Positions 35,961 to 43,751 are shown, counted from the first letter of the stretch. The stretch: DNA of 64,000 nucleotides from an uncultured Collinsella sp. (GCA_958450865.1 CAUDNY010000006.1:1-64000), one strand, 5' to 3'. Notes: generated by a model not told the origin, from the letters alone. Numbers and translations are program-made.

Positions 35961-36989
35961 ATGGCAGACAATAACGAGCGTACTCCGCTGCTGAAGGTCG
36001 AGCACCTCTCTAAGGAGTTCCCCGCAGAGTCCGGCATGTTCGCCAAGCGTTTTTCCAAACGCGTCGTCTCTGCTGTGAACGACATCTCTTTTGAGATTTA
36101 TCCTGGTGAGACCTTTGGTCTGGTTGGTGAATCTGGTTGCGGTAAGTCCACGACGGGCCGCACCATCATGCGTCTGACCAAGCCGACTGCCGGTAAGGTG
36201 TTCTTCCAGGGCAAAGATGTTGCCGAGATGAGCAAGCATGAGATCAAGGACATGCGTCGTGAGATGCAGTTTATCTTCCAGGATCCTTATGCTTCGCTCA
36301 ATCCTCGTATGACCATCGGCGAGATCGTCTCCGAGCCCATGACCATTCACGGCGTGGGCACCAAGGAGGAGCGCATTGAGCGTGTCCGCGAGCTTCTCGA
36401 CGTTGTCGGTCTGAACCCTGAGCACATTAACCGTTATCCGCACGAGTTCTCTGGCGGTCAGCGCCAGCGTGTCGGCATTGCCCGCGCATTTGCGTTGAAG
36501 CCCAAGCTGATTATCTGCGACGAGCCGGTTTCCGCTCTGGATGTGTCCATTCAGGCCCAGGTTCTGAACCTGCTCAAGGAACTTCAGGACAAGTTCGGTA
36601 CGGCGTATCTGTTTATCGCCCACGACCTGTCCGTCGTGCAGCACATCTCCGATCGCGTCGCCGTTATGTATCTGGGTAAGATGGTCGAGGTTTCGGACTG
36701 GAAGACGCTCTACAGTGAGCCGCACCACCCGTACACGCAGTCGCTGCTGTCTGCTGTGCCGGTGCCCGATCCTGATATCCAGAAGACCCGTAAGCGCATC
36801 ATCCTTGCCGGCGACCCGCCGTCACCGCTGGATCCGCCGACCGGTTGCCGTTTCCACACCCGCTGCCCGATCGCACAGGGCATCTGCTCCGAGAAGCTTC
36901 CTGAGTTTAAGGAAGTTGCACCGGGTCACTGCTGTGCCTGCCACTTCGCGGAGCCGTTCCCGATCAAGGAATCGCACATCGACCTGTAG
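35961..36989 (+). CDS. oppF: Oligopeptide ABC transporter ATPase OppF
   Basis: 342 residues with Walker A GESGCGKS (about 56), signature FSGGQRQR, Walker B LIICDEP and the C-terminal CRFHTRCPIAQGIC motif. It ends the operon; a large palindrome starts 17 bp after its stop and may serve as the operon end. Confidence 0.93.
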   Translation: MADNNERTPLLKVEHLSKEFPAESGMFAKRFSKRVVSAVNDISFEIYPGETFGLVGESGCGKSTTGRTIMRLTKPTAGKVFFQGKDVAEMSKHEIKDMRREMQFIFQDPYASLNPRMTIGEIVSEPMTIHGVGTKEERIERVRELLDVVGLNPEHINRYPHEFSGGQRQRVGIARAFALKPKLIICDEPVSALDVSIQAQVLNLLKELQDKFGTAYLFIAHDLSVVQHISDRVAVMYLGKMVEVSDWKTLYSEPHHPYTQSLLSAVPVPDPDIQKTRKRIILAGDPPSPLDPPTGCRFHTRCPIAQGICSEKLPEFKEVAPGHCCACHFAEPFPIKESHIDL

Positions 36990-37005
36990 CCGGTTGTTAT
37001 CGTCC

Positions 37006-37137
37006 GGGCCCGTGCTGGACTTAGTTTTCAGAACGTCCTCGACCATCGAAACCCCCTTATCCTGCTCCTTCGGAGCTGCGGATAAGGGGGTTTCCTGGTC
37101 TGCGGAATGTTCTGAAAACTAAGTCCAGCACGGGCCC
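37006..37137. repeat. Large nested palindrome 1 after oppF
   Basis: Outer arms of 29 bases (37006-37034 and 37109-37137) are perfect complements. Inside are GACCA/TGGTC, then 15-bp perfect arms (GAAACCCCCTTATCC, 37048-37062, and 37080-37094), and a GCTCC-TTC-GGAGC tip. About 54 of 66 possible pairs form, so the whole block can fold as one rod. Far longer than an intrinsic terminator. Confidence 0.9.
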
Positions 37138-37201
37138 TGTGTTGCCACTGCAGAGGGGTGCGATTCCTTGATCGCTCACTTTTTCTAATAAGAAATTTAG
37201 T

Positions 37202-37227
37202 GAGGCCGGAGCTTTAGCTCCGGCCTC
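37202..37227 (+). terminator. Hairpin between the two large palindromes
   Basis: GAGGCCGGAGC (37202-37212) pairs perfectly with GCTCCGGCCTC (37217-37227), loop TTTA, tail CTTATATAA. Probable weak terminator; a second hairpin GGCTCGGC-AAA-GCCGAGCC follows at 37238-37256. Confidence 0.6.
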
Positions 37228-37318
37228 CTTATATAAGGGCTCGGCAAAGCCGAGCCACCAAATTTGCATCAGCCCCCAGAACATGTTTGAGAACTGTGCA
37301 TGAAGCATGTGCCCCTAG

Positions 37319-37443
37319 GGCCGGAATGAGGTTGCTTTCCAACGCATTCCGCAGGGGGCGGCATTATTTTGTAGCGCGAAGCGCGGATCAAAATAATGCC
37401 GCATGCCCGAGGACGCGTTGGAAAGCAACCTCATTCCGGCCCG
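37319..37443. repeat. Large nested palindrome 2 before tRNA-Leu
   Basis: Outer arms of 28 bases (37319-37346 and 37416-37443) are perfect complements. Inner arms of 13 bases (CGGCATTATTTTG, 37360-37372, and 37390-37402) follow, with a GCGC-GAA-GCGC tip. The build is the same as palindrome 1 but the arms are unrelated in sequence. Confidence 0.9.
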
Positions 37444-37480
37444 AACAGGTCAGTCTACCTGCGCAATTACAAATACGTAA

Positions 37481-37529
37481 ACTTTTTTGAAAAAAGTGCT
37501 TGCACAGTTCTCGAATCATAGGTTATTAT
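37481..37529 (+). promoter_or_regulatory. tRNA-Leu promoter with palindromic upstream element
   Basis: TTGCAC (37500-37505) and TATTAT (37524-37529) with an 18-bp spacer. Directly upstream is ACTTTTTTGAAAAAAGT (37481-37497), an A/T-rich palindrome repeated in front of the other stable-RNA promoters at 40951 and 43494. Confidence 0.65.
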
Positions 37530-37586
37530 CTTACTCGTTGAACGCGCGGGTCCAACAAAACGAACCGCGAATCAACAACATAGCAT

Positions 37587-37676
37587 GTCGGAGTGGCGGA
37601 ATTGGCAGACGCGCTAGCTTGAGGTGCTAGTGACCGCTTTTTGGTCATGCGGGTTCAAGTCCCGCCTCCGACACCA
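37587..37676 (+). tRNA. tRNA-Leu (anticodon GAG)
   Basis: Acceptor GTCGGAG pairs with CTCCGAC. The anticodon loop TTGAGGT gives GAG, the long variable arm TGACCGCTTTTTGGTCA is class II, and the T arm contains GGGTTCAAGTCCC. Discriminator A and an encoded CCA end the gene. Confidence 0.96.
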
Positions 37677-37687
37677 TCGCATTTGAG

Positions 37688-37709
37688 AAGCCTCTTCGGA
37701 GGCTTTTTT
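37688..37709 (+). terminator. Terminator of tRNA-Leu
   Basis: AAGCCTC-TTCG-GAGGCTT followed by a run of T. Confidence 0.9.
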
Positions 37710-37735
37710 GTTACCGATAGACGGTGGGGTCCACG

Positions 37736-40081
37736 ATGGAAACGCTTGAACGCAACGAGTGGGCAGACGTTGCCCAACTAGTCGAGATCACGAGCGATGC
37801 TGTCATCATCTGCGAGCTCGACGGAACCATTCTGCATGTGAATAATCGCTTACTTGGTTTGATGTGCGAGGAACGCGCCGACGTCATCGGTGGAGATGTT
37901 AAAGACGTCCTGTACTCGTCCGCTTTTGAACGTGCGACGGAACATCGTCTGCCATTTGAAACTGATGGCTCCGAGAACGAACTGATGCTCAAGCTGAGTG
38001 ACGGCTCTTTTATTCCCGTCTTGGTTCGTGCGGGCTCCGTAACGCCTCCACGCATCTTTGGGCGCCGCGCACCACGCGTCCTGGTGGCGCTTCACAGTAT
38101 CGAGGAACAGTATTCTCACGACCGTCAGCTCAAGCGTGCGTTATCGGAGCTTAGAGTGGCGAACAAGCGTCTCTCTGGGACGCTCTCGGTCATTATGAGC
38201 ACTGTGGGCTCCGATGAGTTACCCAGTCTGCTTGATACCGTTTTGAACCAGCTTGTAGGAACGCTCGATGCTTCGGGTGCCGCTATCTATTTTTCTGAGA
38301 GCGGCGGCTTTAAGCTTCGCGGTGTTTCCAAGGAGCTGTACGACAGCTACCTGCCCGAGTTTTTGCCGTATGGCGCTGGCATTCCGACGTATGTTCTTCG
38401 CGAGTCGCGTGCCTGTCGCTTGTCGATTCAACAGGACCTTGAGGGTGATAAGGCCGCCTCCGGTATGTTCATGGACCTGGATAATCGTTCTAAGCACCTG
38501 TTGCGCATGCAGGATATGCCTCCGTACCGCAGTGAAATCTGTCTTCCCGTTTTTTACGGTACGCAGATCCTTGGCGTGCTGGAAGTTGGTTGGAAACGCC
38601 CCCAGGCACCGCTTGCCTATGACGTTAATGTGCTCGAGGTCATTTGCGATTACCTGTCTATCCAGCTGGTCGGCATGGCATCGAGCCTTCGCTCCCGTCG
38701 CACGGCCGAGCTTGGCCGCTCGCTCAATGTCTTGCGGGATGAGTTGTTTACCTTTCTAGACGATTCCGCCGCGGCTACCCAGGCGGTATCGTCCGAGATC
38801 TGCAATATGCTCAACTGCCATTTTTGCCCTATTGAGTATGACGCCAGTCTGGATTCCTACGTCATAGATTTTGAAGGCGGCAGTCGCGTTGCTTTGCCGG
38901 ACGATCCCGAGAAGCTTTTCTTTTCCACGACGGCGCCAGCAGCACGTTTGGGGGCTGCCCCCGATGGCTTTGAGGCATCTGTTTTGGGCGGCACGAGTGC
39001 CGAGGACCTTAAACACGTCCGTATAACTCGCGTTGACGAATCGATGCCTATGGGAGGCTGGCTTAGGGCACATGGCCTGCCTTGCCAGGGTCTCTACGTC
39101 GACGCCGGCATCGAGGCGGGGCGCCCGCGCTCTGAGGGCGATGGCAAGCGCAGTAACGACGCGATCGTTCCTGCTTCTGTTGCGAAGGGCCCGACGACGC
39201 GCGCGCTGCTGCTTCGTGATGGTAGCCAAGAGCCGATTGATGACCTTGAATATGATTACTTGGTGCACTTGGCTCATGACTTTGAACTGATCTATGAAGG
39301 CGAATCTCAAAAGCGTGAGGAGCGCCATATCGCTCAGACCCTCCAGATTGGCATGAGAAATTCACTGGGGGATGTTCCGGGTATCGCAACCGATTCGGTG
39401 TACCTGTCGGCCACGAACTCGGCGTTGGTCGGCGGCGATTTCTATACGCTCATCCGTCTTCCCGACGATTGCGCCGTCATGATTCTGGGCGATGTGTCTG
39501 GCAAAGGCATTGAGGCTGCATCGATGTCCGCGCTCGTCAAGACGGCCCTGACGGCATATGCCTGGGAGGGCGCTGGACCGGCCCGCATGGCACGCTCCCT
39601 TAACAGCATGCTCATGGGCTTTTCGAGGGTCGAGACGTTCGTGACGGCCTTTATCGCCAAGATTGACCTTAAAGCCGGACGCGCAACGTATTGTTCGGCG
39701 GGCCATCCTCCGACCATGGTCATCAGGCCAGAGTCGATGCCGCTGGGTGGCGACGAGGTTCGTGGGGGAGAGGTCGAGCTGCTTGGATGCCAATCGGGGG
39801 TAATCGGTGCTTTTGAGAGCATGGTGTACGAGACAGGCGTGTTTACGTTCGCTCCTGGTGACATGCTATTTATGTACACCGACGGAACAATCGAAGCGCG
39901 TGACCGCTCGGGTGCTTTCTTTGGCGAGCAGCGCCTTCGTGACCTTCTGCTCTCTGTCTCGGGTGAGGGCGTATCGGGAATCTGCGGCAAGGTCTTGGGC
40001 GAGCTCGACCGATTTACCGAATCGGCGCTGGACGATGACATTGCATTGGTGTCCCTTGAGTTTTCACGGGGTCGTTCATAG
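37736..40081 (+). CDS. PAS-GAF-SpoIIE-type PP2C serine phosphatase
   Basis: 781 residues. About 10-120: PAS-like sensor (DAVIICELDGTILHVNNRLLGL). About 150-310: GAF-like domain. About 555-780: SpoIIE/RsbU phosphatase with metal-binding GGDFYTLIRL and LGDVSGKGIEAA, SAGHPPTMV, YTDGTIEARD and final DDDIALVSLEF. Such enzymes dephosphorylate STAS anti-anti-sigma proteins, so the STAS-kinase gene 78 bp downstream is the expected partner. No membrane helix, so signals are probably cytosolic. ATG 37736 is chosen; an in-frame GTG at 37724 is possible. Confidence 0.87.
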   Translation: METLERNEWADVAQLVEITSDAVIICELDGTILHVNNRLLGLMCEERADVIGGDVKDVLYSSAFERATEHRLPFETDGSENELMLKLSDGSFIPVLVRAGSVTPPRIFGRRAPRVLVALHSIEEQYSHDRQLKRALSELRVANKRLSGTLSVIMSTVGSDELPSLLDTVLNQLVGTLDASGAAIYFSESGGFKLRGVSKELYDSYLPEFLPYGAGIPTYVLRESRACRLSIQQDLEGDKAASGMFMDLDNRSKHLLRMQDMPPYRSEICLPVFYGTQILGVLEVGWKRPQAPLAYDVNVLEVICDYLSIQLVGMASSLRSRRTAELGRSLNVLRDELFTFLDDSAAATQAVSSEICNMLNCHFCPIEYDASLDSYVIDFEGGSRVALPDDPEKLFFSTTAPAARLGAAPDGFEASVLGGTSAEDLKHVRITRVDESMPMGGWLRAHGLPCQGLYVDAGIEAGRPRSEGDGKRSNDAIVPASVAKGPTTRALLLRDGSQEPIDDLEYDYLVHLAHDFELIYEGESQKREERHIAQTLQIGMRNSLGDVPGIATDSVYLSATNSALVGGDFYTLIRLPDDCAVMILGDVSGKGIEAASMSALVKTALTAYAWEGAGPARMARSLNSMLMGFSRVETFVTAFIAKIDLKAGRATYCSAGHPPTMVIRPESMPLGGDEVRGGEVELLGCQSGVIGAFESMVYETGVFTFAPGDMLFMYTDGTIEARDRSGAFFGEQRLRDLLLSVSGEGVSGICGKVLGELDRFTESALDDDIALVSLEFSRGRS

Positions 40082-40159
40082 ACGACGCTGGGCGGGCTGA
40101 ATCCGTACGGTTGGGGAAACGAATGCATCGAGTGGACTTTTTTGGGGAACCATGGTCGT

Positions 40160-40906
40160 ATGAATGAGTGGAATGACATAGCGGTTTTGACGCCACCAGG
40201 CGATATCGACATCGCCACGGTGCCTGCGCTGCGTCGGCGGTTGGATGCTTTGATTGGCCGCGGCGTGCGTCGTGTCGTCATCAACTGTCAGGCTGTTAGC
40301 TTTATCGATTCGACGGGCTTGGCATTCCTGCTTACGCGCGCTCGTGAGCTCATGAGGCGAGAAGGCCTGCTTTCGCTCGTCAATGCATCAGGTGAAGTTG
40401 TTCGCTTTTTGGAGATTGCTCGTCTTGTCGATATTCTTCATGTCGCAGGGCCGGCACGGGAGTCTATTCCCGCCATTCCGGTGGGGGAGCTGCCTCGCTG
40501 GAGTAAGAGCGTCGAGGTCCGTCAGGGTATCGAGAATCTTCCATACTACCGACATCGCATCGCCGAACTCCTTGAATCGCTTCCGTTGCGCCGTGACGAG
40601 CGCTACGATGTCGCATTGGCGTCGGGGGAGGCGCTGGGTAATGCCTATGACCATGCGGGCGGTATCGGGTGCGTCCTGACGGTTCAGGCCTATGGCGATC
40701 GCGTTGTGGTTGAGGTGCTTGATCGAGGTGCCGGCTATTCTATCGATGAAACGAGCGAACCGGTCGCATCAGAGGAGCGCGGCCGTGGTATCAAGCTTAT
40801 GCGTATGCTCGTCGATAACGTGGAGGTTGCTCGTCGTACGGACGGCGCCGGCACGCGCGTGCAGATGGTGAAGCTGTTTAGCGGAGCGCTGGAATCGTGT
40901 GCCTAG
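40160..40906 (+). CDS. Fused STAS antagonist and HATPase serine kinase (RsbV-RsbW-like)
   Basis: 248 residues. About 1-100 is a STAS domain with the phosphorylation loop NCQAVSFIDSTGLAFLL (Ser about 58). About 115-245 is a GHKL kinase of the SpoIIAB/RsbW type: N box ASGEALGNAYDHAGG, G1 box VLDRGAGYS and G2 box RGRGIKLMRMLVD. Normally antagonist and kinase are separate proteins that switch partners; here they are one chain. No sigma factor is adjacent, so the output could be a distant sigma factor or another process. ATG 40160 is preferred over TTG 40142. Confidence 0.85.
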   Translation: MNEWNDIAVLTPPGDIDIATVPALRRRLDALIGRGVRRVVINCQAVSFIDSTGLAFLLTRARELMRREGLLSLVNASGEVVRFLEIARLVDILHVAGPARESIPAIPVGELPRWSKSVEVRQGIENLPYYRHRIAELLESLPLRRDERYDVALASGEALGNAYDHAGGIGCVLTVQAYGDRVVVEVLDRGAGYSIDETSEPVASEERGRGIKLMRMLVDNVEVARRTDGAGTRVQMVKLFSGALESCA

Positions 40907-40950
40907 CCAATCGCTTTAGCGCGTTTAGCTACTAAGAACATGCGGCAGAC

Positions 40951-40999
40951 AAGTTTTTTGAAAAAAGTGCTTGCGTCTTTTGGACAATTCGCGTAAATT
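40951..40999 (+). promoter_or_regulatory. Promoter of the tRNA Gly-Cys-Gly array
   Basis: TTGCGT (40971-40976), 17-bp spacer, TAAATT (40994-40999), preceded by AGTTTTTTGAAAAAAGT. It is the only clear promoter before the three tRNA genes. Confidence 0.65.
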
Positions 41000-41011
41000 A
41001 ATAACCCGCAA

Positions 41012-41087
41012 GCGGACATGGCTCAGTTGGTAGAGCACAACCTTGCCAAGGTTGGGGTCGCGGGTTCGAGCCCCGTTGTCCGCTCCA
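41012..41087 (+). tRNA. tRNA-Gly (anticodon GCC), copy 1
   Basis: Acceptor GCGGACA/TGTCCGC, anticodon loop TTGCCAA (GCC), T arm CGGGTTCGAGCCCCG, discriminator T and encoded CCA. Identical to the copies at 41238 and 43553. Confidence 0.96.
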
Positions 41088-41097
41088 TTGCATTTCC

Positions 41098-41120
41098 GGA
41101 CCGTTTAGGCGGTCCTTTTT
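41098..41120 (+). terminator. Terminator-like hairpin between tRNA-Gly and tRNA-Cys
   Basis: GGACCG-TTTAGG-CGGTCC followed by TTTTT. The next tRNA begins only 2 bases after the T-run. Confidence 0.8.
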
Positions 41121-41121
41121 C

Positions 41122-41195
41122 GGCGAAGTGGCCAAGTGGTAAGGCAGAGGCCTGCAAAGCCTTTACCCCCGGTTCGAATCCGGGCTTCGCCTCCA
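41122..41195 (+). tRNA. tRNA-Cys (anticodon GCA)
   Basis: Acceptor GGCGAAG/CTTCGCC, anticodon loop CTGCAAA (GCA), T arm CCGGTTCGAATCCGG, discriminator T and encoded CCA. No room for a promoter between it and the preceding terminator. Confidence 0.96.
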
Positions 41196-41204
41196 GGCAA
41201 CATC

Positions 41205-41231
41205 CGGGCGCTCCGGCGCCCGTTTTGTTTT
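41205..41231 (+). terminator. Terminator-like hairpin between tRNA-Cys and tRNA-Gly
   Basis: CGGGCGC-TCCG-GCGCCCG followed by TTTTGTTTT. The next tRNA starts at 41238. Confidence 0.8.
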
Positions 41232-41237
41232 ACATAT

Positions 41238-41313
41238 GCGGACATGGCTCAGTTGGTAGAGCACAACCTTGCCAAGGTTGGGGTCGCGGGTTCGAGCCCC
41301 GTTGTCCGCTCCA
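41238..41313 (+). tRNA. tRNA-Gly (anticodon GCC), copy 2
   Basis: Same 76-base sequence as copy 1, with anticodon loop TTGCCAA and encoded CCA. Confidence 0.96.
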
Positions 41314-41394
41314 AACGCAGCAGCCCGACTACTACGGTAGCCGGGCTTTTTCGTACCCGTCGCCTGGGCTCGAACCCGAGAGGGAGCGAGCGTT
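41297..41394 (+). repeat. 98-bp direct repeat, copy 1
   Basis: Runs from the last 17 bases of tRNA-Gly copy 2 through its terminator to GAGCGAGCGTT. Copy 2 is 187 bp downstream and differs at four positions. Confidence 0.88.
41322..41351 (+). terminator. Terminator of tRNA-Gly copy 2
   Basis: AGCCCG/CGGGCT with an inner CTAC-TACG-GTAG stem and a run of T. An exact second copy lies at 41509-41538. Confidence 0.85.
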
Positions 41395-41476
41395 AAGCAA
41401 ACGCGGAGCGTTTGTAGCGAGCTGGCGAGGACGCCAGCAGGCGGCCGAAGCCGGTGCGGATCCGCGAAGCGGATAC

Positions 41477-41500
41477 GCGGACGCCCCGTTGTCCGCTCCA
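41477..41500 (+). pseudogene. tRNA-Gly remnant with internal deletion
   Basis: GCGGAC (41477-41482) is followed at once by GCCCCGTTGTCCGCTCCA, i.e. the first six and last eighteen bases of the tRNA-Gly sequence. The D arm, anticodon arm and most of the T arm are gone, so it cannot be functional. Confidence 0.75.
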
Positions 41501-41581
41501 AGCGTAACAGCCCGACTACTACGGTAGCCGGGCTTTTTCGTACCCGTCGTCTGGGCTCGAACCCGAGAGGGAGCGAGCGTT
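41484..41581 (+). repeat. 98-bp direct repeat, copy 2
   Basis: Begins with the tRNA 3' end and contains a full copy of the terminator (41509-41538). 94 of 98 bases match copy 1. Confidence 0.88.
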
Positions 41582-41677
41582 TGGGGCGTGGCTGTGGCGT
41601 TGTTTGCCGCGAATGTCCGCTTTGGGCGTATCATCGTGGGCATCTCGCAAAACCTCGTTGCAAGGGAGGCGCACTCC

Positions 41678-43411
41678 ATGGCTACAGAAAAGTCCTCTTC
41701 GCGCTCATGGATGTCCGATGCCGCGATTTATCAAATCTACCCGCGCTCGTTTAAGGATTCGACTGGTTCGGGTCTGGGCGATATCGCGGGCATTACCCAG
41801 CAGATGGACTATCTTGAGCGGCTGGGTATCGAGGCCATCTGGCTGAGCCCGTTTTACCCATCGCCTCTTGTTGATGGCGGCTATGATGTGGCGGACTACT
41901 GCGATGTCGACCCACGTCTTGGCTCGCTTGACGACTTCGATGACATGATCGCCGCGGCTCATGCGCGCGGCATCAAGGTCATCGTCGACATCGTGCCCAA
42001 CCATTCATCCAACCAGCACCCTTGGTTCAAAGCCGCTCTTGCCGCCGGTCCCGGATCGCCCGAGCGCGCCCGTTATATCTTCCGTGATGGCCGCGGCGAG
42101 CATGGCGAGCTGCCTCCCACCAATTGGAATGCCAACTTTGGCGGCCCCGCCTGGACGCGTGTTGCGGACGGTCAGTGGTATCTGCACATGTTTACGCCCG
42201 AGCAACCGGACTTTGACTGGTCATGCCCCGAGGTTCACGCGTTCTTTTGCGACGTCCTGGCGTTTTGGAGCGATCGAGGCGTCGATGGCTTTCGCATTGA
42301 TGTGGCGCACGGTCTCGCCAAGGATCTCGACCGCGATGACCTCGACCGGTGGCATCTCGCCGAGGGCGATGACATGGTTGACGACGGCACCCATCCGCTG
42401 TGGGACCGCAACGAGGTCCATGAGATCTATCGCGAGTGGCGCCGCGTGTTCGACCGCTATAATCCGCCGCGCAGCGCCGTTGCCGAGGCATGGGTGCTGC
42501 CCGAGCGCCAGTATCTCTACGTGCGTCCCAGCGAGCTTGGCCAGACATTCAACTTTGAGTTTGCCAAGGCCACTTGGACCTATGATGACATGCACGCTGC
42601 AATCGAGGAGGGCTTGAAGGCAGCTATCGAATCCGATTCTGCCTCGACCTGGGTACTCTCCAACCACGACGTGCCGCGCGTGGCGACGCGCTATGCCCTG
42701 CCGCAGATCAAGGCGACGCGCTACCACCAGATTGCGCTCGACTGGCTCTTACGCGACGGGTCGTCTTATGACGAGGACCGTGAACTCGGCGAGCGCCGCG
42801 CGCGGGCGGCCCTTTTGCTCGAGCTGGCGCTTCCGGGCTCGGCATACGTGTATCAGGGTGAGGAGCTCGGCCTTTTTGAGGTGGCCGATATCCCGTGGGC
42901 CGCACTCGAAGATCCTACTGCGACCAATACGCACGGACCGAAGCGCGAGAAGGGGCGCGACGGCTGCCGCGTGCCCCTGCCGTGGGTGGCAGCGGACGAT
43001 CCCACGCAGGGCGGATCGTTTGGGTTTTCACCGGCGGACGCCGATGCGGCGCCCCATCTGCCGCAGCCTGCATGGTTTTCCGATTACGCTGCCGATAGGG
43101 AAGAAGCGGACCCGACATCGATGCTTGCGCTCTATCGTGACGCCCTCTGGCTGCGGCGCAAGCTGCGCGGGTGCGCCAACGATCTTGCGTGGCTCGATCT
43201 TGACGGGCGCACCGGCCTTGCGGATGGTGCCGAGGGCGCTGAGGGCGGCGTCATCGCCTATCGCCGCGACAACGGCTGGGCGTGTGTGACGAACTTCGGT
43301 GCAGCACCCGTGGAGCTGCCGGCGGGCAAGGTCCTGCTCACCTCATCACCGCTTGCAGACGGCAGACTTGCGCAGGACAGCTCTGTCTGGATCATGCTCG
43401 GTGAGATGTAG
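41678..43411 (+). CDS. GH13 alpha-glucosidase (oligo-1,6-glucosidase type)
   Basis: 577 residues, a (beta/alpha)8 alpha-amylase-family enzyme. It has AIYQIYPRSFKDSTGSGLGD, GIEAIWLSPFYPSP, DIVPNHSS, the nucleophile Asp in GFRIDVAHG, the acid Glu in AEAWVLPE and the stabilising Asp in LSNHDVPR. This fits intracellular glucosidases acting on maltose or isomalto-oligosaccharides; no signal peptide is seen. ATG 41678 has GGGAGG 8 nt upstream. No transporter is adjacent. Confidence 0.9.
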   Translation: MATEKSSSRSWMSDAAIYQIYPRSFKDSTGSGLGDIAGITQQMDYLERLGIEAIWLSPFYPSPLVDGGYDVADYCDVDPRLGSLDDFDDMIAAAHARGIKVIVDIVPNHSSNQHPWFKAALAAGPGSPERARYIFRDGRGEHGELPPTNWNANFGGPAWTRVADGQWYLHMFTPEQPDFDWSCPEVHAFFCDVLAFWSDRGVDGFRIDVAHGLAKDLDRDDLDRWHLAEGDDMVDDGTHPLWDRNEVHEIYREWRRVFDRYNPPRSAVAEAWVLPERQYLYVRPSELGQTFNFEFAKATWTYDDMHAAIEEGLKAAIESDSASTWVLSNHDVPRVATRYALPQIKATRYHQIALDWLLRDGSSYDEDRELGERRARAALLLELALPGSAYVYQGEELGLFEVADIPWAALEDPTATNTHGPKREKGRDGCRVPLPWVAADDPTQGGSFGFSPADADAAPHLPQPAWFSDYAADREEADPTSMLALYRDALWLRRKLRGCANDLAWLDLDGRTGLADGAEGAEGGVIAYRRDNGWACVTNFGAAPVELPAGKVLLTSSPLADGRLAQDSSVWIMLGEM

Positions 43412-43493
43412 AGGCCTCTTGCGGCGAGTTTGCGTTTGCCTGCGCCTTCCGTGGTGTCTGATGCCTTCATGAGGCTCGCGAGGGCGTCGCAAA

Positions 43494-43540
43494 ACTTTTC
43501 AAAAAAAGTTCTTGCATAGGATGCGGGCATCACGTAAGAT
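43494..43540 (+). promoter_or_regulatory. Promoter of tRNA-Gly copy 3 and tRNA-Val
   Basis: TTGCAT (43512-43517), 17-bp spacer, TAAGAT (43535-43540), preceded by ACTTTTCAAAAAAAGTT, a variant of the element before the other tRNA promoters. Confidence 0.65.
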
Positions 43541-43552
43541 TAAACCTCGTAA

Positions 43553-43628
43553 GCGGACATGGCTCAGTTGGTAGAGCACAACCTTGCCAAGGTTGGGGTC
43601 GCGGGTTCGAGCCCCGTTGTCCGCTCCA
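43553..43628 (+). tRNA. tRNA-Gly (anticodon GCC), copy 3
   Basis: Same sequence as the copies at 41012 and 41238. Confidence 0.96.
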
Positions 43629-43631
43629 TTT

Positions 43632-43706
43632 GGGCGTTTAGCTCAGGGGGAGAGCGCTTCCCTGACACGGAAGAGGTCAGAAGTTCAAATCTTCTAACGC
43701 CCACCA
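43632..43706 (+). tRNA. tRNA-Val (anticodon GAC)
   Basis: Acceptor GGGCGTT/AACGCCC, anticodon loop CTGACAC (GAC), T arm AGAAGTTCAAATCTTCT, discriminator A and encoded CCA. Three bases after tRNA-Gly, so both come from one transcript. Confidence 0.96.
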
Positions 43707-43714
43707 AATGTTCG

Positions 43715-43751
43715 CAGCTCAGAGGCTATGTCCTCTGGGCTGTTTTGTTTT
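43715..43751 (+). terminator. Terminator of tRNA-Val
   Basis: CAGC-T-CAGAGG pairs with CCTCTG-G-GCTG, loop CTATGT, tail TTTTGTTTT. Confidence 0.85.

Larger units (their letters stand above)
36990..37586. other. 597-bp gap filled with palindromes, then the tRNA-Leu promoter
   Basis: No protein gene is credible here. In order it holds a 132-bp nested palindrome (37006-37137), two ordinary hairpins (37202-37227 and 37238-37256), a second 125-bp nested palindrome (37319-37443) and the tRNA promoter (37481-37529). Confidence 0.8.
41314..41677. other. 364-bp gap: duplicated tRNA tail, pseudo-tRNA and GH13 leader
   Basis: No protein gene. It holds the tRNA-Gly terminator, a 98-bp direct repeat (41297-41394 and 41484-41581, 94 identical), short hairpins between them, a tRNA-Gly remnant and the leader of the glucosidase gene. 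Confidence 0.75.

Noticed and set aside
34734..36728. A 664-codon minus-strand open frame opposite oppD/oppF
   Set aside because: Same shadow effect; the plus-strand genes have all ABC ATPase motifs.
41018..41527. A 169-codon open frame across the tRNA array
   Set aside because: It consists of translated tRNA and terminator sequence.
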